NCBI GenBank assembly: GCA_024644045.1
Contig: JAHELT010000020.1
Coordinates: 1 to 44,687 of the forward strand
Source: Chromatiales bacterium
GTDB lineage: Bacteria; Pseudomonadota; Gammaproteobacteria; JAHELT01
Reading direction: 5' to 3'
DNA length: 44,687 nucleotides
The position numbers and the translations under genes were made by a program. Under the pieces are notes generated by a model. It was given only the letters and a program-made list of their open reading frames with translations, did no database searches and was not told the origin of the DNA. This document shows positions 34,005 through 43,309 of the stretch, in pieces (positions within the stretch are counted from its first letter, which is position 1; each line of letters begins with the position of its first letter).

Positions 34005-37000
34005 GGCGCCGTTACCGCTACGCCGCCGGCCTGTTGCTGCTCGGCTTGACGGCGGTGCTCGGCGCCGGTGTCTGGCTGGTCACCACCACGGCAGGTGCGC
34101 AATGGCTCCTGACACGGGTGCCGGGGATCGCGGCACACCTGACCGGCGGCTCGCTGCTCCACGGACTCGCGATCGACGCGCTCGATTGGCGCAGCGGCGG
34201 CAACCGCGTCGCCGTTCGGCACGTATCTTCACGCTGGGACAGCCGCTGCTTCCTGCGTCTGCGCTGGTGTGTGTCCGAGCTGCAGGTCGGCGCACTCGAG
34301 CTGGCGCTGGTGGGCGCCGAAACGACCGAACCGGCTGCGGCAGCACCGCCGAACATTGCCCTGCCCTTTGCGGTGGAACTCGACACCGCCCGCCTGGAGA
34401 AGCTGTCGATCGTGCTTGACGGCCAGCGCCTGGACTTCAGTGCCATCGAGACACGCCTGCGGCTGGAAGGCTCGGACGTGGTCGTCGATTACCTGCGTGT
34501 GCGTCACGAACTCGGCCACGCAGAACTGGCGGGCCGGCTGACGGCGCGGGACGACTACCCGCTGGAAGCCTCGCTGGAGGCCGAGTTCGTGGCGCCGGGC
34601 CTGCAACACGCGCATACCCTCAGCACCTCGCTGAGCGGTTCGCTCGATACGCTGTCGGTAACGGCCGCGCTCGAAGGACCGCTCGTGCGAGCCGGTAAAC
34701 TGACGTCGCAGGGCTCGGTCCGCGCGCTGGAACAACCGCCCGCCTATGAGACGACACTGCGCTGGCAGCGACTGGGTTGGCCACTGGAGGGCACCGCGGC
34801 GTTCTCGGTTCACGACGGCGAAGTACGGCTCAGCGGCGCCGGCACCGATTACAGGTTGGCATTGAGCACCCGCGCTGATGTGCCTACCCTGCCCGACGCA
34901 TCCGTAAAGCTGGAGGCAACCGGCAACGACCGCGCCGTACAGATACAGGCGCTTGCGCTGCAGCATCCGCGCGTTGAAGCATCGACTTCGGGCCGGCTGG
35001 CGTTGGTCCCCGACCCCGGCTGGCAAGGCGAGCTGAGGCTGCAGCGGCTGGACCTCGGTCACTGGGTCGAGGCGGCGGAGGCGCCCGTAAGCGGACGCAC
35101 CGAGCTGGCCGTCAGCCGCAGAGCCGACAGCTGGCTCGCCCAAGTCACACAATTGCGGCTCGACAGCCGCCTGGCCGGATTCCCGGTACAGCTCGCAGGC
35201 AGCCTCAACGTCGACAGTGCCGGTCACTGGGATACGCCCGCACTCAATGTCGCCAGCGGTGCGAACCGCGCCCGTGTCCAGGGCCAGGGTGTGGTGGATC
35301 CCGCCACCCTCGAGCACGACATCGATCTCGCGCTGAGCTGGGACGCGTTGACCTGGCCGCCCGGATCACCGGCGACGCTGGTGAGCCGTAACGGGGCCCT
35401 GCGGCTGAGCGGGCACGTTGACGACTACCGGCTGAGCGGGGGCCTGTCGCTGTCCGGGCCGCAGGTCCCGGACACCGCACTCGAGCTCGCGGTGCAGGGC
35501 AATCGCCAGCGCGTGTCGGTCACGACGCTTCGCGCCGCCACCCTGGAAGGGGTGGTCGAAGCACGCGGCGAACTAACGCCGAGCACGCCGGCCACCTGGT
35601 CGGCCAGCGCCGACTTCGAGCGACTGAACCCGGCAGCGCAGTGGCCGGACCTGACCGGGCGCCTGGGTGGGCGGGTGCTGGTGGACGGGCAGCTGGGCGA
35701 AGCCTGGGCCGTGCGGCTGCAGGCGCTCGAGATCGACGGCGAGTTTCGCGGCGGTGCTTTCACGCTCGATGCGCGCGGCGCCGGCGATAAGTCGGGTTAC
35801 GTACGTATCGACACGCTGGAACTGCGCAGCGGCGGAAACACGGTCTCCGTCAGCGGCGAGCGCCAGACCCGGTGGGCGCTGCGCGGTTCCGCAAACCTGA
35901 GCGACCCTGCAATGCTGCTTCCCGGCGCCGCAGGCACCCTCGAAGCCCGCTTCCAGATCGACGGCGAACTGATCAACCCGGACGTGTCGCTGCAGCTGGC
36001 CGGGGAAAATCTTGCTGCAGCGGGGGCGATGCTGCGCACACTGCGCGTGGAGGCGGAGCTCAAGGCGCTCGGCCAGGGTGTTTCTTCGATCACGCTGAGC
36101 GGTGCCCAGGCCAGTCGTGACGGCGTCGAGGTTGACAGCGTCGAGGCCACGCTCACGGGCACCCGCGAAGATCACGAACTGAGGGTACGGGTCGACGCCG
36201 AGGCGCTCGGTCTCGACTGGCGCACGCGCGGAAGTCTGACTGAGCCGCTCGCCTGGCAGGGTGATGTAAGCGCGGCCGAGGTAACGGCCCTGCAACAAAC
36301 CTGGCGTCTGGGCGCACCGGTCGCGTTGCGCTGGGCGCCGGGCACGGACGCCTTGCAGGTACCTGCCCATTGCTGGGAGCAGGACGCCGCCAGACTTTGC
36401 CTCAGCGCCCCGGCCCGGGTGGGCGCAGGCGGCACGGCACAAGTCCGGCTGGCGGCGTTCGACGTGGCTACGCTGCAATCCCTGCTGCCCGACGGAACGT
36501 CGCTGCAGGGTCGACTCGGCGCGCAGGCGGAGGTTACGTGGCACCCCGACGAGCGACCGTCGCTGCAGCTCGAAGCATCGCTCAGCGGCGGAGCGATCCA
36601 GCGCCGGGCCGGTGATGCCGAGCCTCCGCTGTCCGTCGCATTCGAGGTGTTGAAGCTGCAGGGCGCGCTGCGCGCCGGCACCCTGTCCGCCGATGTGCAG
36701 CTGCGTTCGCCTTCCTTGGGCACGCTCTCGGCCAGCGTCGCCATCGAGGCCAGCGACGCGGACCGGCCGCTGCGCGGCGAGCTCGCCCTCGAGTCGCTCG
36801 ACCTGGGCGTCGTGCAGCCGTTCTTTCCGCAGGTCACGCAGCTGGCGGGTGTCGTGTCCGCCCGCGGCAGGCTGGCGGGCAGCGTACGGCAGCCCAGCTT
36901 CCACGGAAACCTGAACGTCACCGGGTTCGCGCTGGCCGGAAGCGGGATCCCGCTCGCACTCAGCGACGGCGAGGTCGGTGTCGACGTAGACGGCACCCGG

Positions 37001-38023
37001 GCCAGCTTTCAGGGCCGCGCCACCAGCGGCAACGGCGAGGTACGCGTCGACGGCACCGCGCAATGGCAGACGGACAGCTGGCAGCTGGCGCTGCGCGTCA
37101 CCGGTCGAGACGTCGGCGTGCGGCAGGAGCCGCTGCTCGACGCGCGCGTGACGCCGGACCTGGAAGTGGCGGTGCGTCCGGGCGTGGTAAGCGTCGCCGG
37201 CGAGCTGTTCGTGCCCTTCGCCCGCATCACCGTACGCGACCTGCCGCCGGACGCCACGCGCGTCTCCCGCGATGTGGTTGTCGTCGATGCGCAGGCACCG
37301 GCCGACGATTTCTGGCGCATCGAGACGCGCATCCGGCTGCGCCTCGGCGACGACGTGCGATTCAAGGGCCTCGGACTGCGGGCGAAGCTCAGCGGCGACG
37401 TGCGCCTGGTGCAGAGCGACGTTGGCACGGGCCGCGCGAGCGGCGAAATCCGTATCGATGAGGGCGACTACAAGGCCTACGCGCAGGACCTTCGGATCAC
37501 CGAGGGTCGCCTGCTGTTCGTAGGCCCGCTGGACCGGCCGGATGTGTCGCTCACGGCGGTCCGCGAGGTCGGGTCCGTTACCGTCGGCCTGCGGGTTCAG
37601 GGTCCGATCGAACGCCCCGAGACCACGCTTTTCTCCACGCCACCGCAAACCGAGACCAACACGCTCTCCTATCTGGTGCTCGGCCGGCCGCTGCAGCAGG
37701 ACAGCAAGGAGGACGGACAGGTACTGACGCAGGCTGCGCTGGCGCTCGGCCTGAGCGGCGGCGGGCGGGGGCTGGCAACGCAGGTAGCGGAGCAATTCGG
37801 CATCAGTGAATTCGAAATCGAGGCGCGCAGCGACGACGCCGCGGGCCCGCAGGTAGTGCTGCGCGGGCGGTTGTCACCGAACCTCGTCGTCCGCTACGGC
37901 GTGAGCGTGCTGACGCCGGTCAACACGCTCACGCTGCAGTACGAACTCACCGAGCGCCTGTACGTGGAAGCCGCCCAGGGCCTGGAAAGCGCGCTGGACC
38001 TGTTCTACTCATTCGATTTCTGA
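34001..38023 (+). CDS. tamB: Translocation and assembly module TamB (DUF490)
   Basis: A 1340-residue protein starting at GTG 34001, inside the tamA stop; a longer upstream frame lies in tamA. Residues 5-30 are the signal anchor (YAAGLLLLGLTAVLGAGVWL). The body is a long series of beta-rich repeats predicted to form the hydrophobic-groove bridge across the periplasm. The last 330 residues are the DUF490/TamB domain (FKGLGLRAKLSGDVRL, GEIRIDEGDYKAYAQDLRI, SYLVLGRPLQ, VRYGVSVLTPVNTLTLQYEL), ending in an aromatic strand (DLFYSFDF) that engages TamA. Length is normal for the family (E. coli 1259). Partner and coupling to tamA support the call. Confidence 0.95.
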   Translation: MRRRYRYAAGLLLLGLTAVLGAGVWLVTTTAGAQWLLTRVPGIAAHLTGGSLLHGLAIDALDWRSGGNRVAVRHVSSRWDSRCFLRLRWCVSELQVGALELALVGAETTEPAAAAPPNIALPFAVELDTARLEKLSIVLDGQRLDFSAIETRLRLEGSDVVVDYLRVRHELGHAELAGRLTARDDYPLEASLEAEFVAPGLQHAHTLSTSLSGSLDTLSVTAALEGPLVRAGKLTSQGSVRALEQPPAYETTLRWQRLGWPLEGTAAFSVHDGEVRLSGAGTDYRLALSTRADVPTLPDASVKLEATGNDRAVQIQALALQHPRVEASTSGRLALVPDPGWQGELRLQRLDLGHWVEAAEAPVSGRTELAVSRRADSWLAQVTQLRLDSRLAGFPVQLAGSLNVDSAGHWDTPALNVASGANRARVQGQGVVDPATLEHDIDLALSWDALTWPPGSPATLVSRNGALRLSGHVDDYRLSGGLSLSGPQVPDTALELAVQGNRQRVSVTTLRAATLEGVVEARGELTPSTPATWSASADFERLNPAAQWPDLTGRLGGRVLVDGQLGEAWAVRLQALEIDGEFRGGAFTLDARGAGDKSGYVRIDTLELRSGGNTVSVSGERQTRWALRGSANLSDPAMLLPGAAGTLEARFQIDGELINPDVSLQLAGENLAAAGAMLRTLRVEAELKALGQGVSSITLSGAQASRDGVEVDSVEATLTGTREDHELRVRVDAEALGLDWRTRGSLTEPLAWQGDVSAAEVTALQQTWRLGAPVALRWAPGTDALQVPAHCWEQDAARLCLSAPARVGAGGTAQVRLAAFDVATLQSLLPDGTSLQGRLGAQAEVTWHPDERPSLQLEASLSGGAIQRRAGDAEPPLSVAFEVLKLQGALRAGTLSADVQLRSPSLGTLSASVAIEASDADRPLRGELALESLDLGVVQPFFPQVTQLAGVVSARGRLAGSVRQPSFHGNLNVTGFALAGSGIPLALSDGEVGVDVDGTRASFQGRATSGNGEVRVDGTAQWQTDSWQLALRVTGRDVGVRQEPLLDARVTPDLEVAVRPGVVSVAGELFVPFARITVRDLPPDATRVSRDVVVVDAQAPADDFWRIETRIRLRLGDDVRFKGLGLRAKLSGDVRLVQSDVGTGRASGEIRIDEGDYKAYAQDLRITEGRLLFVGPLDRPDVSLTAVREVGSVTVGLRVQGPIERPETTLFSTPPQTETNTLSYLVLGRPLQQDSKEDGQVLTQAALALGLSGGGRGLATQVAEQFGISEFEIEARSDDAAGPQVVLRGRLSPNLVVRYGVSVLTPVNTLTLQYELTERLYVEAAQGLESALDLFYSFDF

Positions 38024-38036
38024 GGGCGGGACCGGC

Positions 38037-38065
38037 TTGCCGTGCGCAAACGCTGCCGCTAGAGT
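38037..38065 (+). promoter_or_regulatory. Probable sigma-70 promoter of the amide operon
   Basis: TTGCCG (38037-38042) and TAGAGT (38060-38065) stand 17 bases apart, the ideal spacer, about 30 bases before the amidohydrolase start. It lies directly after the tamB stop and would make the following four genes an independent transcription unit. No terminator is seen between tamB and this site. Confidence 0.5.
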
Positions 38066-38094
38066 GTTTCAACACTTTCCATGGAGTCAACGCG

Positions 38095-38991
38095 TTGAGA
38101 ACCTTCGCCATCGCCGGCGTGCAGATGCATCTGAGCGCCATTCGCGAGAATCTGAGCGCCATGCGCCAGCACCTGGACCTGCTGATGGCGCGATTTCCCT
38201 GGGTGCAGATGGTCGTGTTCAGCGAGCTCGCGTCCTACGGCCCCTCGCCGGTGCACGCGCAGCCGCTGCCCGGCGGCACCGAGGAGGCGTTCTGCGAGTG
38301 GGCCGCGCGCCACCACATCTGGCTCGTGCCGGGAAGTATCTTCGAGCAGGCAGGCGAGCTGATCTTCAACACCGCACCGGTGATCTCGCCGCAGGGCGAA
38401 GTGGTCGGCCGTTACCGGAAGATGTTTCCGTTCCGGCCCTACGAATCGGGGATCAGCGCGGGAGACCAGTTCCTGGTGTTCGACGTGCCCGACGTGGCGC
38501 GCTTCGGCGTGTCGATCTGCTACGACATGTGGTTTCCGGAAACCACCCGCAGCATGGTCGCCATGGGCGCCGAGGTCATCCTGCACCCGACGCTGACGGA
38601 CACGCTGGACCGCGACGTCGAACTCGCGATCGCGCGCACCAACGCCGCCGTCAACCAGTGCTACTTTTTCGACATCAACGGGCTGGGCGCCGGCGGCAAC
38701 GGCCGCTCGATCATCCTCGGTCCGGCCGGCGACGTGATTCATCAGGCGGGCTACGGCGAGGAGCTGATGCCGGTCGAAGTGTACGTCGAGCGCGTGCGCC
38801 ACGAGCGCGAAAGCGGCCTGCGCAGCCTGGGCCAGCCGCTCAAAAGCTTTCGCGACCGCAGTGTCGATTTCAGTGTCTACCGCGAACTCGGCGGCAGCGC
38901 CTACCTGCACGGTCTCGGGCCGCTACACCGGCCGCAGCGCAGCGTGCCGATGGCAAAGGCGCCCGACCTGCACCTGGAACCGGGGAGCTGA
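38095..38991 (+). CDS. Carbon-nitrogen hydrolase (nitrilase superfamily)
   Basis: A 298-residue nitrilase-fold enzyme. It starts at TTG 38095, supported by GGAG eight bases upstream and because the first beta strand (RTFAIAGVQMHL) belongs to the fold; an ATG 30 bases on would cut it. The Glu-Lys-Cys triad is E44 (FSELASYG), K109 (GRYRKMFPF) and C142 (SICYDMWFPE). Such enzymes hydrolyse or condense amides, e.g. N-carbamoylputrescine amidase. The next gene, an amino-acid decarboxylase, starts four bases after its stop, which makes an amine-derived amide a likely substrate. Specificity cannot be read from sequence. Confidence 0.92.
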   Translation: MRTFAIAGVQMHLSAIRENLSAMRQHLDLLMARFPWVQMVVFSELASYGPSPVHAQPLPGGTEEAFCEWAARHHIWLVPGSIFEQAGELIFNTAPVISPQGEVVGRYRKMFPFRPYESGISAGDQFLVFDVPDVARFGVSICYDMWFPETTRSMVAMGAEVILHPTLTDTLDRDVELAIARTNAAVNQCYFFDINGLGAGGNGRSIILGPAGDVIHQAGYGEELMPVEVYVERVRHERESGLRSLGQPLKSFRDRSVDFSVYRELGGSAYLHGLGPLHRPQRSVPMAKAPDLHLEPGS

Positions 38992-38995
38992 TCGT

Positions 38996-41800
38996 ATGGA
39001 CGAGCCGCAAAGCGTGGACGCGCCCGCACGCCGCACGCTCGACTTCTACCACAGCGCCAACCAGCTGCGGTTCGACACCTGGCATCACGTCGAGAATCTG
39101 CTCGAACGCCTGAGCGCGCGCCAGCGGCGCGACGGAAACGACGGGTTGATCGACCAGATCGAGGAATGCCTGACCTCGCTCGAATCGATCGAAGACTACA
39201 CGGCGTTCCCGTCCAAAGACGACTTCAACCTGCTGTGGAAGCTTTATCACCGCAAGGAATTCGCGCTGCTTGCACGCATCGTGGCGCGCATCGCACGCGC
39301 CCTGTCCAGTGACTCCTACCGCGTCCGCCACATCGAGCTCGGGCGCAACCTCGAGATCGACGAAGACATCGAAACGCCGGAAGCCGGCGGTGAGCGCGAC
39401 GGCGTATTGCACCGGCCCTATTTCGAGCTGCTGATCGTCGACGACATCTCCGATGAGGAGATCCGCGCGCTGCGTGACGGACTGCGCGCAATCCGCCGTC
39501 CCGAAGACCGCTTCGTATACGACGTGGTCGTGGTGCCGAGTTTCGAGGACGCACTCATCGCGGTGCTTTTCAACTACAACATCCAGGCTTGCGTGATCCG
39601 CTACGGGTTTCCTTTTCATTCCAAGAACCACCTGCAGGTGCTGCAACGCTTGCTGCGTAACATCGGTGATACGGAGCACGCGAACCAGCCGGACCACGAG
39701 CGCGGTCCGCTGCTCGGCGCCGCGCTGGCCGAGCTGCGCCCCGAACTCGACCTCTACCTGGTCACCGACCTCGCGGTCGAAGACATCGCCGGGAACATCA
39801 CCCAGAAGCTGCGCCGCGTGTTCTATCAGCAGGAGGATTACCTGGAGCTGCACCTCAGCATCCTGCGCGGGATTCAGCAGCGCTACGAGACGCCGTTCTT
39901 CACCGCGCTGAAGGAGTACAGCCGCCAGCCTACCGGCGTGTTCCATGCGATGCCGATCTCGCGCGGCAAGTCGGTGACCAAGTCGCACTGGATCCAGGAC
40001 ATGGCCCACTTTTACGGCATCAACATCTTCCTGGCCGAAACCTCGGCGACCTCCGGCGGGCTCGATTCGCTGCTGCAGCCGCACGGACCGATCAAGAAAG
40101 CACAGCAGCTCGCGGCGCGCGCCTTCGGTGCCCGGCGCACCTACTTCGTCACCAACGGCACCTCGACCGCCAACAAGATCGTGGTGCAGGCGCTGGTGCG
40201 GCCGGGTGACATCGTGCTGGTCGACCGTGACTGCCACAAATCACACCACTACGGCATGGTGCTGGCCGGCGCGCACGTCTGCTACCTGGATTCCTACCCG
40301 CTGGACGAGTATTCGATGTACGGGGCCGTGCCGCTGCGGGAGATCAAGCAGCGCCTGCTCGAGTACAAAAAGGCCGGAGAGCTCGAGCGCGTGAAGCTGC
40401 TGCTGCTCACCAACTGTACCTTCGACGGCATCGTGTACAACGTGGAGCGGGTGATGGAAGAGTGTCTGGCCATCAAGCCGGACCTGGTGTTCCTGTGGGA
40501 CGAGGCGTGGTTTGCCTTTGCGGGCTTCACCCCCGTTTATCGCCAGCGCACTGCAATGGCCACCGCCCGGCGCCTGATGGAGCGTTACCGAAGTGATGCG
40601 TACCGCGAACACTATGCCGCGTGGCGCGAATCGATCGCCGGCAAAGAGGACGATGAAGCGACCCTGCTGGACACACGCCTGCTGCCCGACCCGGAACGCG
40701 TGCGCATTCGCGCCTACGCGACACATTCGACCCACAAGTCGCTCACCTCGCTGCGCCAGGGCTCGATGATCCACGTCCACGACCAGGATTTCCGCCACCG
40801 CGTGGAGGAGCCGTTCGACGAAGCCTATATGACGCACACCTCGACCTCGCCGAACTACCAGATTCTCGCGTCCCTGGACGTGGGACGACGTCAGGTCGAG
40901 CTCGAAGGTTTCGAGCTGGTGCAGAAGCAGCTCGAACGCGCCATGTCGCTGCGTGAACGGGTCGCCTCGCACCCGCTGCTGAGGCGCTATTTCCGCTTCC
41001 TGGTGGCAAGCGACATGGTGCCAGCCGAGTACCGGCCGTCCGGCATCGAGTCTTACTACAACGTGGAGTCGCGCTGGCGCAACAACAACATGGTGGAAGC
41101 CTGGGCAATCGACGATTTCGTCGTCGACCCGACGCGGCTGACGTTGTACGTCGGCGACACCGGCATCGACGGCGACACGTTCAAAAACGCCTACCTGATG
41201 GACAAGTACGGCATTCAGATCAACAAGACGTCGCGCAATACCGTGCTGTTCATGACCCACATCGGCACCACCCGAAGCTCGGTGGCCTACCTGATCGAGG
41301 TGCTGGTGAAGATCGCCACCGAGTTCGATCAGGAGCTAGAAGACGCGAGCCCGGCGGAGCGCCGTATCCACGCAGCACGCGTGCGCTCGCTCACCCAGGA
41401 GCAGCCGCCGCTGCCCGATTTCAGTCGCTTTCATGCGGCGTTCCGGCCGCGGCCGCAGGCGACGACCCCGGAAGGCGATCTGCGCAAGGCGTTCTTCCTG
41501 GCCTACGATAGCGGCCGCTGCGAGTACCTGCGCATGGACGACGGCAGCGTGGACGCGGAAATGGCGCGCGGACGCGAGGTCGTATCGGCGAGCTTCGTCA
41601 TCCCCTACCCGCCGGGATTCCCGATCCTGGTGCCGGGGCAGGTGATCAGCGAGGACATCCTGCGCTTCATGCGCGCATTGGACGTCAAGGAAATACATGG
41701 CTTCCGGCCGGAGCTCGGGTTGCAGGTGTTCACCGAACAGGCACTCGAAGACTCGCTGGAACCCGGCGACAGACAGGGTACGACGCGCAAGGCATCCTGA
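38996..41800 (+). CDS. Enlarged Orn/Lys/Arg-type PLP decarboxylase
   Basis: A 934-residue fold-type-I decarboxylase of the CadA/AdiA class, about 180 residues longer than AdiA. Residues 1-310 are an N-terminal extension and wing region (FELLIVDDISDEEIRALRDG). The PLP core follows: VTNGTSTANKIV, DRDCHKSHHYGMVLAGA, FLWDEAWFAFAGFTPVY and the PLP-binding Lys K581 in THSTHKSLTSL. About 45 extra residues lie between the Asp region and that Lys. The C-terminal domain ends near PYPPGFPILVPGQVISED. The DEAW form resembles arginine decarboxylase more than lysine decarboxylase, but the substrate is uncertain. It is the second gene of the operon. Confidence 0.9.
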   Translation: MDEPQSVDAPARRTLDFYHSANQLRFDTWHHVENLLERLSARQRRDGNDGLIDQIEECLTSLESIEDYTAFPSKDDFNLLWKLYHRKEFALLARIVARIARALSSDSYRVRHIELGRNLEIDEDIETPEAGGERDGVLHRPYFELLIVDDISDEEIRALRDGLRAIRRPEDRFVYDVVVVPSFEDALIAVLFNYNIQACVIRYGFPFHSKNHLQVLQRLLRNIGDTEHANQPDHERGPLLGAALAELRPELDLYLVTDLAVEDIAGNITQKLRRVFYQQEDYLELHLSILRGIQQRYETPFFTALKEYSRQPTGVFHAMPISRGKSVTKSHWIQDMAHFYGINIFLAETSATSGGLDSLLQPHGPIKKAQQLAARAFGARRTYFVTNGTSTANKIVVQALVRPGDIVLVDRDCHKSHHYGMVLAGAHVCYLDSYPLDEYSMYGAVPLREIKQRLLEYKKAGELERVKLLLLTNCTFDGIVYNVERVMEECLAIKPDLVFLWDEAWFAFAGFTPVYRQRTAMATARRLMERYRSDAYREHYAAWRESIAGKEDDEATLLDTRLLPDPERVRIRAYATHSTHKSLTSLRQGSMIHVHDQDFRHRVEEPFDEAYMTHTSTSPNYQILASLDVGRRQVELEGFELVQKQLERAMSLRERVASHPLLRRYFRFLVASDMVPAEYRPSGIESYYNVESRWRNNNMVEAWAIDDFVVDPTRLTLYVGDTGIDGDTFKNAYLMDKYGIQINKTSRNTVLFMTHIGTTRSSVAYLIEVLVKIATEFDQELEDASPAERRIHAARVRSLTQEQPPLPDFSRFHAAFRPRPQATTPEGDLRKAFFLAYDSGRCEYLRMDDGSVDAEMARGREVVSASFVIPYPPGFPILVPGQVISEDILRFMRALDVKEIHGFRPELGLQVFTEQALEDSLEPGDRQGTTRKAS

Positions 41801-41851
41801 ACGCGGACTCGCGGTGCGGGCGTCCCCACCGCTCCTGGAGGAGGACTCACC

Positions 41852-43309
41852 ATGAAACTCAAGAACATCTCAGAAATACGCCGCTTCTTTCACCGCAACG
41901 AGACGCCGATCTATTTCATCTCGGCCACGAATTTCAATCTGCTCGGGATCAGTGAGTGGGTACGCAACTTCCGCTACATCAACTACATCGACTGCTACGA
42001 CGGCCGCCATCCCAACGTGCTGGTGCCCAGTGAAGCACCGCACCGCGAGTTCGAGAGCATCGAGGACATCAATAACTACATGCTCGAGCACAAGGAGGTC
42101 ATCGACTTCATCGCCAAGCGCGGCGGCGATCCGAAAGCGGTGTTCCTGATGTTCGACGAACGCACCGAGGCGCTGTGCAAGGAACTCGGTATCGAAGTCT
42201 GGTTTCCCAGGGCCAAGCTGCGCAGCCGCGTCGACAACAAGATCGAAACGGTACGCATCGGCGACAAGGCGGGCGTCCCCAGCGTACCCAACGTGCTGTC
42301 CCGTATCGACAGCTATCAGCACCTGCGCGAGGTGGCCGCGGATCTCGGTCCCGATCTGGTTCTGCAGAGCGCCTTCGGCGACTCCGGCCACACCACCTAC
42401 TTCATTTCCGATGAATCCGATTTCAAACGCCATGCAGACGGGATCGTCGGCGAGGACGAGATCAAGGTGATGAAGCGTGTCAACGTGCGCGGCTCGGCGA
42501 TCGAGGCGTGCACCACCAAGCGCGGCACCATCGTCGGCCCGCTGATGACCGAGCTGGTCGGATTCAAGGAGCTCACGCCGTACAAGGGCGGCTGGTGCGG
42601 CAACGAGATTTTCGCCGAGTCGTTCAAACAGTCGATTCGCGACGAGGCGCGAGAGCTGACGTTCAGATTCGGCGAAGCGTTGCGCGACGAGGGCTACCGC
42701 GGTTATTTCGAGCTGGATTTCCTGATCGACAAGGACTCCGGTGAGCTGTACCTAGGGGAACTCAATCCGCGCGTCACCGGCGCCAGCTCGATGACCAACC
42801 ACGCTGCCTTCGCGCATGCCGACGCGCCGCTGTTTCTGTTCCATCTGCTGGAGTTCAGCGGCGTCGATTTCGATTTCGACCTCGAAGCGCTCAACGCGCG
42901 CTGGGCCGACCCCGACAACATCGACTCTTGGAGCCAGCTGGTCATCAAGCACACCCAGGAATCCGTCGACTTCATCACCGCGGCACCGCAGACCGGTATC
43001 TGGCGTTTGAGCGGCGACGGCACCGTGTCCTACGACCGCTTCGATTACCACCGGCGCGCGGTCGAGACCGAACGCGAGGCCTTCTTCCTGCGTATCAGCG
43101 GCCCCGGTGACTACCGTTACGAAGGCGCGGACCTCGGCATTCTGATCACGCGCGGGCGCCTGATGACCGAGGACTTCGAGCTCAACGAACGGGCGAAAGC
43201 GTGGATCAAGGGTATGCTCAAGCACTACACCGGCGTGGCGCTGGATGCGGCCCCGGCGGAGGCACACCCGGCGGTATCGCTGGAGGCGGGCGCCTTCAAG
43301 ATGCTGTGA
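41852..43309 (+). CDS. ATP-grasp ligase of unknown specificity
   Basis: A 485-residue ATP-grasp enzyme with a strong Shine-Dalgarno (GGAGGAGG). An N-terminal Rossmann-like preATP-grasp domain (FISATNFNLLGISEW to about 115) is followed by the ATP-grasp fold. That fold holds a Gly-rich small loop (FGDSGHTTYF), the RGSAIEACTTKRG lysine-bearing strand, and Mg-binding acids E287/D289 (FELDFLID) and E303/N305 (LGELNPRVTGAS). Such enzymes join a carboxylate, through an acyl-phosphate, to an amine or thiol. Databases often call relatives 'biotin carboxylase', but biotin partner genes are absent and an amide ligase fits the neighbours better. Its stop overlaps the next gene (GTGA). Confidence 0.85.
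   Translation: MKLKNISEIRRFFHRNETPIYFISATNFNLLGISEWVRNFRYINYIDCYDGRHPNVLVPSEAPHREFESIEDINNYMLEHKEVIDFIAKRGGDPKAVFLMFDERTEALCKELGIEVWFPRAKLRSRVDNKIETVRIGDKAGVPSVPNVLSRIDSYQHLREVAADLGPDLVLQSAFGDSGHTTYFISDESDFKRHADGIVGEDEIKVMKRVNVRGSAIEACTTKRGTIVGPLMTELVGFKELTPYKGGWCGNEIFAESFKQSIRDEARELTFRFGEALRDEGYRGYFELDFLIDKDSGELYLGELNPRVTGASSMTNHAAFAHADAPLFLFHLLEFSGVDFDFDLEALNARWADPDNIDSWSQLVIKHTQESVDFITAAPQTGIWRLSGDGTVSYDRFDYHRRAVETEREAFFLRISGPGDYRYEGADLGILITRGRLMTEDFELNERAKAWIKGMLKHYTGVALDAAPAEAHPAVSLEAGAFKML

Noticed and set aside
41852-43309. Biotin carboxylase of a carboxylase complex
   Set aside because: No carboxyl carrier or carboxyltransferase gene is nearby, and the operon contains amide enzymes; only the ATP-grasp fold supports the label.
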